A stretch of 35,847 bases of DNA from Acidimicrobiaceae bacterium UBA2093 (GCA_002331255.1 DCZD01000043.1:70172-106018); one strand, 5' to 3'; numbered from the stretch's first letter, positions 8,018 to 16,786 are shown. The notes: a model not told the origin generated them from the sequence alone. Program-made: numbers and translations.

Positions 8018-9928
8018 TCAGGGTTCGACGATCGCGAACCCGGGTACGAACAGGTCGAGATTTCCAAAGACAGTGAGCAATGAGCTCGCGTCGCCGTCTA
8101 TCGAGACCGTACCGGCCTGCACTTCGTCCATGAATGTGGTCTCTTGGTTCATGATGCTCAGAATCAATGTGCGCGCGATCGTAACTGTGGCATCAGCGTC
8201 GACGGCGACTTTGTTCGGCGTTGCGTGGAGTGTGTGATGAGACAACTCGAGGACCCAGTGCTCATTGATGTCGGTGAAGTGCCAATTGATGACTACCCGC
8301 ACGCCCTTTACGTTCTCCGAGATCAGTCGAATGCCAAGTGTGTCGAACATCTGCTCGATAGTCATGGCTCGGATCATTCCCTTGCCACGTGCGCGCGCAT
8401 CACCAAGATTCGGAACTCCGTTTCGAAGTTCGTGTGCGCCAGTGAGATACGCATTGCGGAAGGTTGCAGATTCACTCTGATAACCGAGTTGTTCGAGGGC
8501 ATCGGCTTGTAGGTCACGTGCAGCCGTGTTGCTTGGGTCGGTAAACACCAAGTGATTCACCACTTCTGCGACCCAGCGATAGTCGCCCTCGTCAAAGGCT
8601 GCTCGTGCCTTCGTCAACACGGAATCACCTCCACCCATGAAGTCCACGTACCGCCTCGCCGCTTCAACAGGAGGGTGCGGATTCAAGTGTGCGGGGTTTG
8701 CGTCGTACCAGCTGAGGTAGCGCTGGTACACCGCCTTCACATTGTGCACGAGGTCCCCGTAGTACCCGCGGGTGTGAGAGTTGGCGAGAAAGTCCTCGGG
8801 CAACTCGAGCATCGCGGCAATTTCAGGAGCTGTGTGGCCGTGGTTCGCCTGACGCATCGTCTGATCGTGAATCCACTTGTAGAGGTCGCGTTGCAACACG
8901 AGGAATTCGTGTACGTCGTCACGACCCCATCGGGGCCAATGATGCGACGCAAACATGATGTCGGTGTCTCCACCAAACAGTGCGATGACTTCATTGATGT
9001 ACTTAGACCATTGCAATGCGTCACGAACTTGGGCGCCGCGGATGGGAACCAAGTTGTGCATGGTGTGGCAGCAATTCTCTGCCATGCACAACGCTTTCAA
9101 TTTGGGAAAGAAGAAGTTCATCTCCGCGGGTGCTTCAGTTTCGGGAGTGAGTTGGAACACGATGGGTACGCCATCGACGACCAATTCTTCGCCGGTCCGC
9201 GTGATCTCGTGTGTTGGCGCGATGAGGCCTGGAGCACCTGTCGGGGTCATCTTCCCGAGTCCGCAGTCAACGTGCTGTCGCTCGCCAGATGGCAGCCCGG
9301 CTCCGAACTGATACATGGCTCGGCGGCCCATGGCGGGTCCGGCAATCACATTCTCGCCAACGGTCTCGCGCAGAAAACCTTCTGGTGCAATGACTTGGCA
9401 ACGTCCAGCATCGACTTCTTCTTGGCTAGTCACACCGAGCACGCCACCAAAATGATCAACGTGTGAATGGGTGTAAATCACCGCAACCACGGGACGTTGC
9501 CCGAGATGTTCATTGGCAAGTCGTAATGCTTCACGAGCTGTGACTTCATGAGTAAGAGGGTCAATGACGATCCACCCAGCGTTGCTCTTTATGAATGTGA
9601 TGTTCGAGATGTCGTAACCGCGAACTTGCCACATGCCTTCCGTGACTTCGAATAAGCCATGTTCGGCATTCAATTGCGCCTGACGCCAGAGACTGGGATT
9701 CACGGTTGGGGGAGCGTCACCTTCCAGAAATGCGTATACACCAGCATCGGAGACAACACGACCTCTTGCATCCCGCAATGCGGGTGCTGCGTGACGGGCG
9801 ATGAGACCTCGTCGAGCCCGTTCAAAGTCAGCGTCGTCATGTGGCACAGACACGGACTTGTTCGCGGTCACCGTGTTTGGTGTAGCTGGCTTTGGAGTCG
9901 TCGAATTCGAAGCGTCTTTTGCACTCAT
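8018..9928 (-). CDS. Alkyl sulfatase (SdsA1/BDS1-type metallo-beta-lactamase fold)
   Basis: 636 aa from the ATG at 9928. The metallo-beta-lactamase domain carries THSHVDH at residues 153-159 and the distal metal region MAENCCHTMHNL. A helical dimerisation domain follows (containing GYYGDLVHNVKAVYQRYLSWYD), then an SCP2-like C-terminal domain (about 505-636) that binds the alkyl chain. Family enzymes hydrolyse primary or secondary alkyl sulfates to alcohol plus sulfate using two zinc ions. No signal peptide is visible; the N-terminus is polar and Ser/Thr/Pro-rich, unlike exported SdsA1. A TTG 48 nt further upstream (9976) is open but lies before the likely -10 box, so the ATG is preferred. Convergent with the rhamnosidase gene, with an 8-nt gap. 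Confidence 0.92.
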   Translation of the reverse strand: MSAKDASNSTTPKPATPNTVTANKSVSVPHDDADFERARRGLIARHAAPALRDARGRVVSDAGVYAFLEGDAPPTVNPSLWRQAQLNAEHGLFEVTEGMWQVRGYDISNITFIKSNAGWIVIDPLTHEVTAREALRLANEHLGQRPVVAVIYTHSHVDHFGGVLGVTSQEEVDAGRCQVIAPEGFLRETVGENVIAGPAMGRRAMYQFGAGLPSGERQHVDCGLGKMTPTGAPGLIAPTHEITRTGEELVVDGVPIVFQLTPETEAPAEMNFFFPKLKALCMAENCCHTMHNLVPIRGAQVRDALQWSKYINEVIALFGGDTDIMFASHHWPRWGRDDVHEFLVLQRDLYKWIHDQTMRQANHGHTAPEIAAMLELPEDFLANSHTRGYYGDLVHNVKAVYQRYLSWYDANPAHLNPHPPVEAARRYVDFMGGGDSVLTKARAAFDEGDYRWVAEVVNHLVFTDPSNTAARDLQADALEQLGYQSESATFRNAYLTGAHELRNGVPNLGDARARGKGMIRAMTIEQMFDTLGIRLISENVKGVRVVINWHFTDINEHWVLELSHHTLHATPNKVAVDADATVTIARTLILSIMNQETTFMDEVQAGTVSIDGDASSLLTVFGNLDLFVPGFAIVEP

Positions 9929-9936
9929 CGATGACA

Positions 9937-9942
9937 ACCCTA
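9937..9942 (-). promoter_or_regulatory. -10 box for the alkyl sulfatase gene
   Basis: TAGGGT on the minus strand, 8 nt before the ATG at 9928, giving a leader of at most about 2 nt. It supports the ATG over the upstream TTG at 9976. Confidence 0.4.
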
Positions 9943-9980
9943 GGTCACGAGGAATCCGAGCCTTCCCTTGGTGCAACGCT

Positions 9981-9986
9981 TAGAGT
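9981..9986 (+). promoter_or_regulatory. -10 box for the EamA transporter gene
   Basis: TAGAGT, 9 nt before the GTG at 9996, in the 67-nt gap shared with the divergent alkyl sulfatase gene. The spacing is slightly longer than the leaderless optimum. Confidence 0.35.
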
Positions 9987-9995
9987 CGACTCTCG

Positions 9996-10892
9996 GTGTC
10001 TAGTCGTCGCGTGGGAATTGCATGGATGTTGACGAGTGCGACCGCGTACTCGCTGTTCACAGTGTTCGGCAAGCACGTGCTCAAACAGCTCGAGCCAATT
10101 GATGTCATCTTCTGGCGCTTTCTCATCGCAGCACCTGTGTCGTGGGCCATCGTGTTCGCGCGTCGGGCCCGAGGTGTTGGAGCCGCACCGAGTGACGTTG
10201 CCTGGAAGCCGCGTTTCCTTATGGGTGTGCTGTTCGGTTTGTTGGCGTACTTTGCATTCGCCGGTCTTGATCTGATGTCTGGCTCGTTATACGTGGTCAT
10301 CATCTACACGTATCCGGCGATGGTCGCTATTGGTGCAAGAATTCTTGGCAGTCGGACATCGAAGCACATCTGGGTTGGTGTCGGTCTCACTGTTGTCGGT
10401 ATCGCGTTCACGGTTCCAGAGGTGCTTGATTCATCGAACGACAATTCGATGCTCGGTGTCACGCTCACGTTGGTGAATGCAGCGTTGTACGCGGGGTACA
10501 TCTTGTATAGCGAGCGCATCATGGCAGTGGACAGTGGCGGTCGTGCAGGTGACGGCTACGTTGCCGCGGCCTGGGGAATGCTCGGCTCGCTTCTGTTCGC
10601 CACAGTATTGGTGGTCGCGAGCGGGGGGGTCACCGCCCCGTCGGGCACTTCGTATGTGCTGGCGATGATGTCACTTGCGCTCGTTAGCACGGTCATATCG
10701 ATCACTGCTTTCTTCATGGGTGTGAAACATCTTGGCCCCGCCCATGCCGCGGTGGTCGCGTCTACCGAGCCAATCCTTGCCCTTACATGGCTGGTCCTTT
10801 TTGGTGGTGAGTCCTTGGTGTTCGTACAACTACTTGGCGCTGTATTGGTCATTTCTGGGGTCTTCGCCGCGCAACGCACACCGAGCACCTGA
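9996..10892 (+). CDS. EamA/DMT-family transporter
   Basis: 298 aa with ten hydrophobic helices in two five-helix EamA repeats. The first opens with AWMLTSATAYSLFTVFGKHVL and contains FWRF; the second begins near residue 150 (LVNAALYAGYILYSERIM) and ends with the typical LGPAHAAVVASTEPILALTWLVLFGGE. Members export or import amino acids, nucleotides and other metabolites; the substrate here is unknown. GTG start. One of three EamA genes in the window (also 21084-22013 and 32361-33236), not obviously recent duplicates of one another. Confidence 0.88.
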   Translation: MSSRRVGIAWMLTSATAYSLFTVFGKHVLKQLEPIDVIFWRFLIAAPVSWAIVFARRARGVGAAPSDVAWKPRFLMGVLFGLLAYFAFAGLDLMSGSLYVVIIYTYPAMVAIGARILGSRTSKHIWVGVGLTVVGIAFTVPEVLDSSNDNSMLGVTLTLVNAALYAGYILYSERIMAVDSGGRAGDGYVAAAWGMLGSLLFATVLVVASGGVTAPSGTSYVLAMMSLALVSTVISITAFFMGVKHLGPAHAAVVASTEPILALTWLVLFGGESLVFVQLLGAVLVISGVFAAQRTPST

Positions 10893-10991
10893 CAAACGCG
10901 CTGGTGATTCAGCCCTGCTAAATAATGGTGAGACGGCTGTTGGGACATAGACAATCGTCGACGGCACAAGCTGGGCGGTAAGACAAGGAAC

Positions 10992-11972
10992 ATGATGACG
11001 AATCGATTCGAGAGCGGATTTGCCGGACACGTAGCGGTGGTTACCGGCGGAGGAACAGGCATGGGTCGCGAGTTGGTGCGACTTCTCGTCGCGGACGGGT
11101 GCGATGTGGCGACCTGTGATGTATTGGGTGACAATCTTGCCGACACCGTCGGGCTGTGTGCGGCGGATGGTTCATCTGGTGAAGTGATGTCCTTCATCGC
11201 AGACGTCAGTGACGAATCGCAGGTTCTCAGTTTTCGTGACGCTGTGGCGAAATGGCGACCACATGTCAACGTGTTATTCAACAACGCAGGCATCGGTGGC
11301 GGTGGAAGCATCGTGTACAACGAAGACCGCGAATCATGGGACAAGACCTTCGCGGTGTGCTTCTTTGGGGTGTACTTCAACACACGCGCGTTCATGCCGC
11401 TTCTGTTGAATGCCGATGTCGCTCACATCGTCAACACGAGCTCTGTGAACGGGTTTTGGGCTTCACTCGGACCGAGTACGCCACACTCTGCGTACAGTTC
11501 GGCGAAATTCGCTGTGAAGGGGTTCTCTGAAGCTCTCATCACTGACTTGCGGATCAATGCGCCACACGTTCACGTGTCTGTCGTGATGCCGGGGCACATC
11601 GGTACGTCGATCGTCATTAACTCAGGGAAGATCCTCGGCTTTGACCCGAAAGAGTTGACCGAAGAGCAAATGCTCCAAGTCCGTGTACGTGCGGAACGCG
11701 CCGGTCTCGACTTGTCTGGCGTGAGTGACGAGGACATCCGCGTTGGCATCATGGCTCAGGGCGAAGCATTTCGCGATGCAGCACCAACGTCAGCACGGGA
11801 GGCAGCAGAGGTCATGCTCGACGCCGTTCGTCGCGACGAGTGGCGCGTGCTCGTGGGCGATGATGCCCAAATCCTGGACGAAGAAGTTCGTTCGACCCCG
11901 CGCGATGCGTACACCGAGGAATTCTTTGCTCGTTTGCAGAGCAGAAACGCATTGGGCTTCGCTCGCGGTTAG
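10992..11972 (+). CDS. SDR-family oxidoreductase
   Basis: 326 aa classical short-chain dehydrogenase/reductase with an extended C-terminus. NAD(P)-binding TGGGTGMG near residues 18-25, NNAG near 97-100, catalytic Ser in NTSSVNG and Tyr/Lys in AYSSAK. About 70 residues beyond the usual 250 form a helical extension (from roughly GFDPKELTEEQ onward). An Asp follows the second strand (TCDVLG), suggesting NAD+ preference. AAGGA lies 5 nt before a second ATG at 10995, so translation may start there. It opens the plus-strand catabolic block; the acyl-CoA dehydrogenase gene follows after 42 nt. The substrate is probably a secondary alcohol or hydroxyacyl intermediate (inference). Confidence 0.88.
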   Translation: MMTNRFESGFAGHVAVVTGGGTGMGRELVRLLVADGCDVATCDVLGDNLADTVGLCAADGSSGEVMSFIADVSDESQVLSFRDAVAKWRPHVNVLFNNAGIGGGGSIVYNEDRESWDKTFAVCFFGVYFNTRAFMPLLLNADVAHIVNTSSVNGFWASLGPSTPHSAYSSAKFAVKGFSEALITDLRINAPHVHVSVVMPGHIGTSIVINSGKILGFDPKELTEEQMLQVRVRAERAGLDLSGVSDEDIRVGIMAQGEAFRDAAPTSAREAAEVMLDAVRRDEWRVLVGDDAQILDEEVRSTPRDAYTEEFFARLQSRNALGFARG

Positions 11973-12002
11973 CCCACTTACCGTGTGTCACAGCCCTAGG
12001 GG

Positions 12003-12008
12003 TACTGT
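12003..12008 (+). promoter_or_regulatory. -10 box, leaderless promoter of the acyl-CoA dehydrogenase gene
   Basis: TACTGT ends 6 nt before the ATG at 12015. No Shine-Dalgarno sequence precedes the gene, so transcription probably starts on the ATG and drives the operon to 17701 or beyond. Confidence 0.55.
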
Positions 12009-12014
12009 GACGGC

Positions 12015-13334
12015 ATGCCAAAACAAGGAATGCATTCAGGCTCGACCACTGACGACAGCCTCAATCTGGCGATGTCGGCGCGAGCAATTCCGCTCTACGA
12101 AGCCGTCGTCAACTTCATCAATTCTGAGATCGAGCCCCGCACAGCAGAGTTCTTTCGACTAGCAGAAGGTCGTGCGGATCATTGGGGTTACGGAGACGGG
12201 CAGCTTGACCTACTCGAAGAATTGAAGAACAAGGCAAAAGCTGCTGGTCTGTGGAACTTTTTCTTGCCGAATGCTGAGAGCGGGGAGGGTCTGTCAAACC
12301 TCGATTACGCATATCTTGCAGTCGAGATGGGGAAGAACCCGATTGCGTCAGAGGTGTTCAACTGCAGTGCACCAGACACTGGCAACATGGAAGTACTTGA
12401 GCGGGTCGGCACTCCCGAGCAGAAGAAGCAATGGCTCGAGCCGTTGTTACGCGGCGAGATCAGGTCGGCGTATGCCATGACCGAACCTGACGTCGCATCA
12501 TCCGATGCGAAGAACATCTCATGTCGTGCTGTGCTTGATGGTGACGAGTGGGTCATCAATGGTCAGAAGTACTGGACATCTGGTGCGGGCGATCCACGAT
12601 GCAAAGTGCTCATCACCATGGTGTTGACGAGCCCCGATGGTCCTCCTAATCGCCGTCACTCCCAGATTCTCATCCCGATGGACACCCCGGGTATCCGCAT
12701 CCTCGGTGCGATGGAAGTGTTCGGCGAAGACGATGCGCCACATGGACACATGCACATCGAATTCAAAGATGTACGAGTGCCCAAAGACAACGTGTTGTTG
12801 GGCGAGGGTCGAGGGTTCGAAATCTCACAGGTTCGTTTAGGGCCAGGGCGTATCCATCACTGCATGCGCTCCATCGGTGCAGCGGAGCGTGCCCTTGAAT
12901 TGGCCATTCGACGGGGGCTCAGTCGTGAAGCATTCGGAAAGCCGATTGCTCGCATTGGCAAGAACCCAGAAGTCATCGCCAAGGCCCGCATCGAGATTGA
13001 AGCGATGAGGCTCATGGTGTTGCGTGCAGCGAAAGCGATGGACACCATGGGCAATGCAGAAGCGCGCGTATGGGTGAGCGCAGTGAAAGCAATGGTTCCC
13101 GAACGCGTGTGCAAGATCGTCGATGAAGCAATTCAGATGTTCGGCGCGACTGGCATTTCTCACTGGACACCACTCGCGCGAATTTATGCAAGTCAGCGCA
13201 CATTGCGACTCGCAGATGGTCCTGACGAAGTGCATTGGCATGTCGTTGGTCGCACAGAGATCGCGCGTTATGAAGGCGAGCCAACACCGGCGTGGAAGGG
13301 AACACCGGTCACCAAGTTCTCGGGTCCGGCATGA
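12015..13334 (+). CDS. Acyl-CoA dehydrogenase (ACAD10/11-like)
   Basis: 439 aa flavoprotein. N-terminal helical domain with WNFFLP, middle beta domain with the FAD-contact motif YAMTEPDVASSDA and INGQKYWTSGAGDP, and C-terminal helical domain ending in RIYASQRTLRLADGPDEVHW. The DGPDEVHW motif and the ~20-residue N-terminal addition match the ACAD10/ACAD11-like and bacterial FadE-like group rather than classical short-chain enzymes. The reaction is alpha,beta-dehydrogenation of an acyl-CoA with electrons passed to ETF. With the acyl-CoA synthetase at 17754 it implies CoA-thioester degradation. The next gene overlaps its stop by 4 nt (ATGA). Confidence 0.93.
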   Translation: MPKQGMHSGSTTDDSLNLAMSARAIPLYEAVVNFINSEIEPRTAEFFRLAEGRADHWGYGDGQLDLLEELKNKAKAAGLWNFFLPNAESGEGLSNLDYAYLAVEMGKNPIASEVFNCSAPDTGNMEVLERVGTPEQKKQWLEPLLRGEIRSAYAMTEPDVASSDAKNISCRAVLDGDEWVINGQKYWTSGAGDPRCKVLITMVLTSPDGPPNRRHSQILIPMDTPGIRILGAMEVFGEDDAPHGHMHIEFKDVRVPKDNVLLGEGRGFEISQVRLGPGRIHHCMRSIGAAERALELAIRRGLSREAFGKPIARIGKNPEVIAKARIEIEAMRLMVLRAAKAMDTMGNAEARVWVSAVKAMVPERVCKIVDEAIQMFGATGISHWTPLARIYASQRTLRLADGPDEVHWHVVGRTEIARYEGEPTPAWKGTPVTKFSGPA

Positions 13335-13792
13335 GTACCGACGAACGCAAAGTCAGCGTGTCGCGTGATGCGGCGTGCACGCCCGATGTCATGTGGCGCC
13401 TCGTCACAGACTTGCCGCGTATGGGTGAATGGTCACCGGAGAACCGTGGCGGGGAATGGATCAACGCAACCGAGCCTGCCGTCGGCGTGCGATTCAAGGG
13501 TCGCAACAAAAATGGTAAGCGCAACTGGAACACGACTGTCGAAGTCATCCAGTGTGACGAACCACGTGCGTTCGCTTTTTCCTTGCTCGTCGGAAAGTCA
13601 AAGTGGTGTGACTGGGTCTATGAGATCGAGTCGACGTCGACTGGGGTGCGTGTGACGCATTCTTGGATTGATCGTCGCAGCAAGTTCACGTCATGGCTCG
13701 GCGGAGTGGTGAGTGGCGTCAAAGATCGCGCGTCACACAACGCGGCGAACATGGAAAAGACTCTCGACGCTCTCATCCGTGCAGCCAACTGA
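13331..13792 (+). CDS. SRPBCC (polyketide cyclase/START-like) family protein
   Basis: 153 aa helix-grip-fold protein. It has the usual opening VSRDAACTPDVMWRLVTDLPRMGEWSPE, a central beta-sheet (GVRFKGRNKNGKRNWNTTVEVI) and a long C-terminal helix (HNAANMEKTLDALIRAAN). The family binds hydrophobic ligands in a cavity; some members cyclise or hydrate substrates, many only carry them. The start ATG overlaps the upstream stop in ATGA, and 13 extra codons of open frame upstream are ignored for this reason. Its place between the acyl-CoA dehydrogenase and a transporter suggests binding of the pathway substrate (inference). Confidence 0.82.
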   Translation: MSTDERKVSVSRDAACTPDVMWRLVTDLPRMGEWSPENRGGEWINATEPAVGVRFKGRNKNGKRNWNTTVEVIQCDEPRAFAFSLLVGKSKWCDWVYEIESTSTGVRVTHSWIDRRSKFTSWLGGVVSGVKDRASHNAANMEKTLDALIRAAN

Positions 13793-14999
13793 ACTGTCGC
13801 CGCGCGACGGCAGAAGATTTCCGTGGAGGCATTGGCGCCTTGACGTATTGGGCATGCTCGCGGTGCTGGTGTACGGGTCATGGTTCTACGGCTACGGAGT
13901 CATCATCGACGACATCGGTGACGACCTTGGCGTCGGACTCGGCGTGCTCGGCTTTGCGTACGGAGCAGCGAACATTCTCACTGGGGTGTTTGCTGTATTC
14001 GCAGGTCGTCGCCTTGATGTGCGTGGCCCGTTCGTGGTGTTCATGTTCGTTGGCCCACTCGGATGCCTTCTTTATGCGTTGTCAGCGGCGACCGATTCAG
14101 CGGTCTTGTTCGTGACCGCATTCAGCCTTGGTGGCGGCCTGATGGGTGCGTCGGCCTTCTATGCGATGACCCAAGCGGTGGCCGTCCGATTGTTTCCCAG
14201 CGACCCGATACGCACCATCACGCGCATCACCATCTGGGGCGCGTTGTCCTCACCTATCGCAATTCCTCTGACCGAGGTGATGCGTGACCACCTGGGTTGG
14301 CGTACCGCAGTGGTCATACCTTCGTGTACCGCTGCTGGCGCGTACGTGATCACTGCACTCGCTACACGTCACATGCATCGCGGGGTCGTTCAGCAACAAT
14401 CGTCCGGTTTGCTCACAGCGATACGACGCGCGCTTCAACACCGTGCGATTCGCTTGAACATCGTTGCGTCATTCACCACAAGCATCGGTGTCTCCGTCTT
14501 GCTCGTGTTCCAAGTGCCGACCATGAAATGGGCAGGGTTGACGGCAGCAACGGCGGCATCGCTAGCGGGGTTACGCGGAGTTTTCCAACTGGCGGGGCGC
14601 TTGCCACTTCCACGTCTCGTCGCAAAATCAGACTCCTGGAGGCTGCTTGGCGTCGCACGGTTCATCGTTGGCGTGTCGTGCCTAATCATTCTCGCAAGCG
14701 GCAATGTTGTTGTGGCAGTTCTGTATGTGGTGGTGGCTGGTGCGGCAATCGGTGCACTCTCAGCTCTTGACGGCATGGTGTCGCGCGATCTACTGCCGCC
14801 AGACGATTTTGGCTCGCTCATGGGGGCGATGGCCTTCATCTACAGCATCGGCTCTGGTGTGGCTCCGATTATCGCTGGTCACCTGAACGACGTCACCGGT
14901 AACCCGGTGGCCGCAATGACCCTGGCTGCTATCAGTTCGTTCATCTCGACCGCATTGCTTGCCGCGGCTCGACGGGCGCATCGTGACGCGTTGTCCTGA
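13779..14999 (+). CDS. MFS transporter
   Basis: About 406 aa with twelve hydrophobic helices. GRRLDVRGP after helix 2 is the usual loop 2-3 motif, and a pseudo-repeat starts near residue 215 (IVASFTTSIGVSVLLVF). The GTG at 13779 is chosen because it leaves a normal short cytoplasmic N-terminus before helix 1 (RLDVLGMLAVLVYGSWFYGYG) and overlaps the SRPBCC gene by only 14 nt; earlier starts would bury more of that gene. It probably imports the pathway substrate or exports a product. It resembles oxalate/formate- and monocarboxylate-type MFS proteins in general form, without a firm assignment. Confidence 0.82.
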   Translation: MQPTELSPRDGRRFPWRHWRLDVLGMLAVLVYGSWFYGYGVIIDDIGDDLGVGLGVLGFAYGAANILTGVFAVFAGRRLDVRGPFVVFMFVGPLGCLLYALSAATDSAVLFVTAFSLGGGLMGASAFYAMTQAVAVRLFPSDPIRTITRITIWGALSSPIAIPLTEVMRDHLGWRTAVVIPSCTAAGAYVITALATRHMHRGVVQQQSSGLLTAIRRALQHRAIRLNIVASFTTSIGVSVLLVFQVPTMKWAGLTAATAASLAGLRGVFQLAGRLPLPRLVAKSDSWRLLGVARFIVGVSCLIILASGNVVVAVLYVVVAGAAIGALSALDGMVSRDLLPPDDFGSLMGAMAFIYSIGSGVAPIIAGHLNDVTGNPVAAMTLAAISSFISTALLAAARRAHRDALS

Positions 15000-15014
15000 A
15001 GTATCGTCACGCGA

Positions 15015-15530
15015 GTGACATCACGCGCCGCCAACATCAAGGCTCAAATCGGCGATCTGCCGTCACATGCACGAGTCGTTGTTGTCGATGTCAGCGATGT
15101 GCCGGTGATGGCAGCAGAGTTGACTGACGACAAGATTCAAGTGTTGTGGGAAGAACCCATCCAGAGAGTCATCACAGAGCTTCAGAATGCCCACGCTGCA
15201 GGCTGCACACGAATGGTCGTAGTTACTCCACTTATCGGTATGTCTGGGGCAGCCGGGTACTCAGCGCAGTCAGCAGTCGCCGAAGCAGCACGCGTTGTGG
15301 TGAAGTCAGCGGCGCGTCAATGGGGAAAAGAGGGAATCGTCGTGAATGCCGTGGCCCTCGAATCACGTGCATATGGATTTGACGAGTTGGTCGCTGGGCC
15401 AGTGTCGATTGCTCCGCGGGCGATGACAAGAGATGTGAGCGCAAAGGGCATTGTTCAGTGGTTGTGCAGTGACGCCGCAGGAGACGTGACCGGTCAGACA
15501 TTCATCGTTGACGGTGGATCATGGATGTGA
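15015..15530 (+). CDS. Short SDR-like protein lacking catalytic residues (probable pseudoenzyme)
   Basis: 171 aa. The C-terminal half aligns by eye with SDR enzymes: MVVVTPLIGMSGAAGYSAQS, the helix AARVVVKSAARQWGKEGIVV, NAVA, and the terminal strand VTGQTFIVDGGS. The N-terminal Rossmann glycine motif (TGxxxGxG) and NNAG motif are absent. The catalytic serine position reads Thr-Pro, and the YxxxK motif has become YSAQS, so the lysine is lost. The frame is intact and overlaps the next gene, a complete SDR, by 10 nt, so it is probably translated and maintained. It may be a structural partner of that SDR. GTG start, 15 nt after the MFS gene. Confidence 0.72.
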   Translation: MTSRAANIKAQIGDLPSHARVVVVDVSDVPVMAAELTDDKIQVLWEEPIQRVITELQNAHAAGCTRMVVVTPLIGMSGAAGYSAQSAVAEAARVVVKSAARQWGKEGIVVNAVALESRAYGFDELVAGPVSIAPRAMTRDVSAKGIVQWLCSDAAGDVTGQTFIVDGGSWM

Positions 15531-16327
15531 CTACCCACACCGGTACGCGCCTACAGAATCGAGTCGCCATCGTCACCGGTGCCGGTCAAGGCGTGGGCGA
15601 AGGTATCGCCCGCCGTCTTGCGGAAGAAGGTGCCACGGTGATTCTTGCCGCACGCCGGGCTGAGACAGGCGAGCCAGTTGCCGAAGCTATTCGTGCAGCT
15701 GGGGGAATTGCCGAGTGCATCGTCACCGATGTTGCCAAAGGCGAATCAGTGCAGCACTGTGTCGATGAGACAGTCCGCCGGCATGGTCGGCTTGACATCG
15801 TGGTTCACAATGCATTCTCGGGGGCCGTTCCACATCTTCTTCACGAAGCGTCCATGGAGAAAAACTGGAAGCTCATGTCGAAGACGGGCGTGTGGGCATG
15901 TTTCTTCTGCGCTCGATCTGCGTATCCGCACCTGCAAGAGTCGTCTCGTCGTTCACCAGGTGAAGGTGGCGGCCGGCTCATTCTCATCACATCACCGTCG
16001 GGTGTGGAAGGAAGTGCGAACATCGCGCTGTATTCCCCAGCAAAAGCCGCCGAACGCGCGATTGCCAAGAGTTTGGCGCGCGAGTGGGGGCCTCAAGGCA
16101 TCACGGTGAACTGCATTGCACCCGTTGCTGGCAGTCCGGCACTTGCAATTGCGTTCGAGCGCAATCCTGATTTGAAAGATGCAATTGAGGCGCGAACGCC
16201 CCTTGGTCGCGTAGGTGACATCACCAAAGACATCGGTTCTGTCGCATTATTCCTCGCCAGCGATGACTCAAGCTATGTCACTGGTCAGACCATCGTGTGT
16301 GACGGTGGCTCATTCTTGGGGCTGTAA
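15521..16327 (+). CDS. SDR-family oxidoreductase
   Basis: 268 aa classical SDR with all key residues: TGAGQGVG near residues 19-26, Asp in the VTDVA strand, a variant HNAFSG in place of NNAG, serine in LITSPSG, Tyr/Lys in YSPAK, and the closing VTGQTIVCDGGS. AARRAE after strand 2 suggests NADP(H) preference. An insert of about ten residues (ESSRRSPGEGGG) precedes the serine strand. The start ATG lies inside the end of the SDR-like gene, indicating translational coupling. A hydroxyacyl-CoA or alcohol dehydrogenase role in the block is likely. Confidence 0.9.
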   Translation: MDVTTHTGTRLQNRVAIVTGAGQGVGEGIARRLAEEGATVILAARRAETGEPVAEAIRAAGGIAECIVTDVAKGESVQHCVDETVRRHGRLDIVVHNAFSGAVPHLLHEASMEKNWKLMSKTGVWACFFCARSAYPHLQESSRRSPGEGGGRLILITSPSGVEGSANIALYSPAKAAERAIAKSLAREWGPQGITVNCIAPVAGSPALAIAFERNPDLKDAIEARTPLGRVGDITKDIGSVALFLASDDSSYVTGQTIVCDGGSFLGL

Positions 16328-16330
16328 CTG

Positions 16331-16786
16331 ATGGATGTACACGTCATTAGAGAAGACATCTACCGACTTCTGACGTCGTACTGCGCTGGTATCGATGAAG
16401 GACGATTGGATGATGTCGCAGACCTGTTTGGATCTGGTGGCGCGTATGGACCGTACAAAGGTGCTGGCGTTCGTGGATCAGATGCAGTGCGTGAGCTGTT
16501 GCACAAAACGGTGATCTTGTATGACGGGGTGCCTCGTACGCGACACATGATCACAAATGTGCTGATAGACGTCGATGTGAGTGGCACGTCGGGTTCATGT
16601 AAGAGCTACGTACAAGTACTTCATCAAGGGCCAGGTGGGCCATTGCATCCAGTCGTAGCCGGCACATACCATGACAAAGTGCATGTGGTCGAGGGTCGCT
16701 GGTTGTTCGCTGAGCGCCTGATGGAGATGCAACTCATTGGGGATCTGAGCACGCATGTGCATGGGAATCCGTTGAAGAAGTTCTGA
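16331..16786 (+). CDS. SnoaL/NTF2-like protein (SnoaL_4 type)
   Basis: 151 aa with the cone-shaped NTF2 fold pattern: helices IREDIYRLLTSYCAGIDEGRLDDVADLF, then strands containing GPYKGAGVRGSDAVRELL, PRTRHMITNVLIDVD, and LHPVVAGTYHDKVHVVEGRWLFAERL. The Tyr-Cys-x-x-x-Asp and Arg-His-x-x-x-Asn positions match members that act as dehydratases or isomerases (scytalone-dehydratase-like, BaiE-like) on steroids and polyketides. It lies 3 nt after the SDR gene and 3 nt before the LLM gene, so it is in the same operon. A dehydration or isomerisation step on a cyclic substrate is inferred. Confidence 0.82.
   Translation: MDVHVIREDIYRLLTSYCAGIDEGRLDDVADLFGSGGAYGPYKGAGVRGSDAVRELLHKTVILYDGVPRTRHMITNVLIDVDVSGTSGSCKSYVQVLHQGPGGPLHPVVAGTYHDKVHVVEGRWLFAERLMEMQLIGDLSTHVHGNPLKKF

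Noticed and set aside
8552..9466. Long open frame on the plus strand opposite the alkyl sulfatase gene.
   Set aside because: Composition is unlike a folded protein, and the opposite strand encodes an unmistakable enzyme with catalytic motifs; this is an antisense shadow. The same applies to frames opposite the rhamnosidase (5693-6568) and RmuC (2538-3227).
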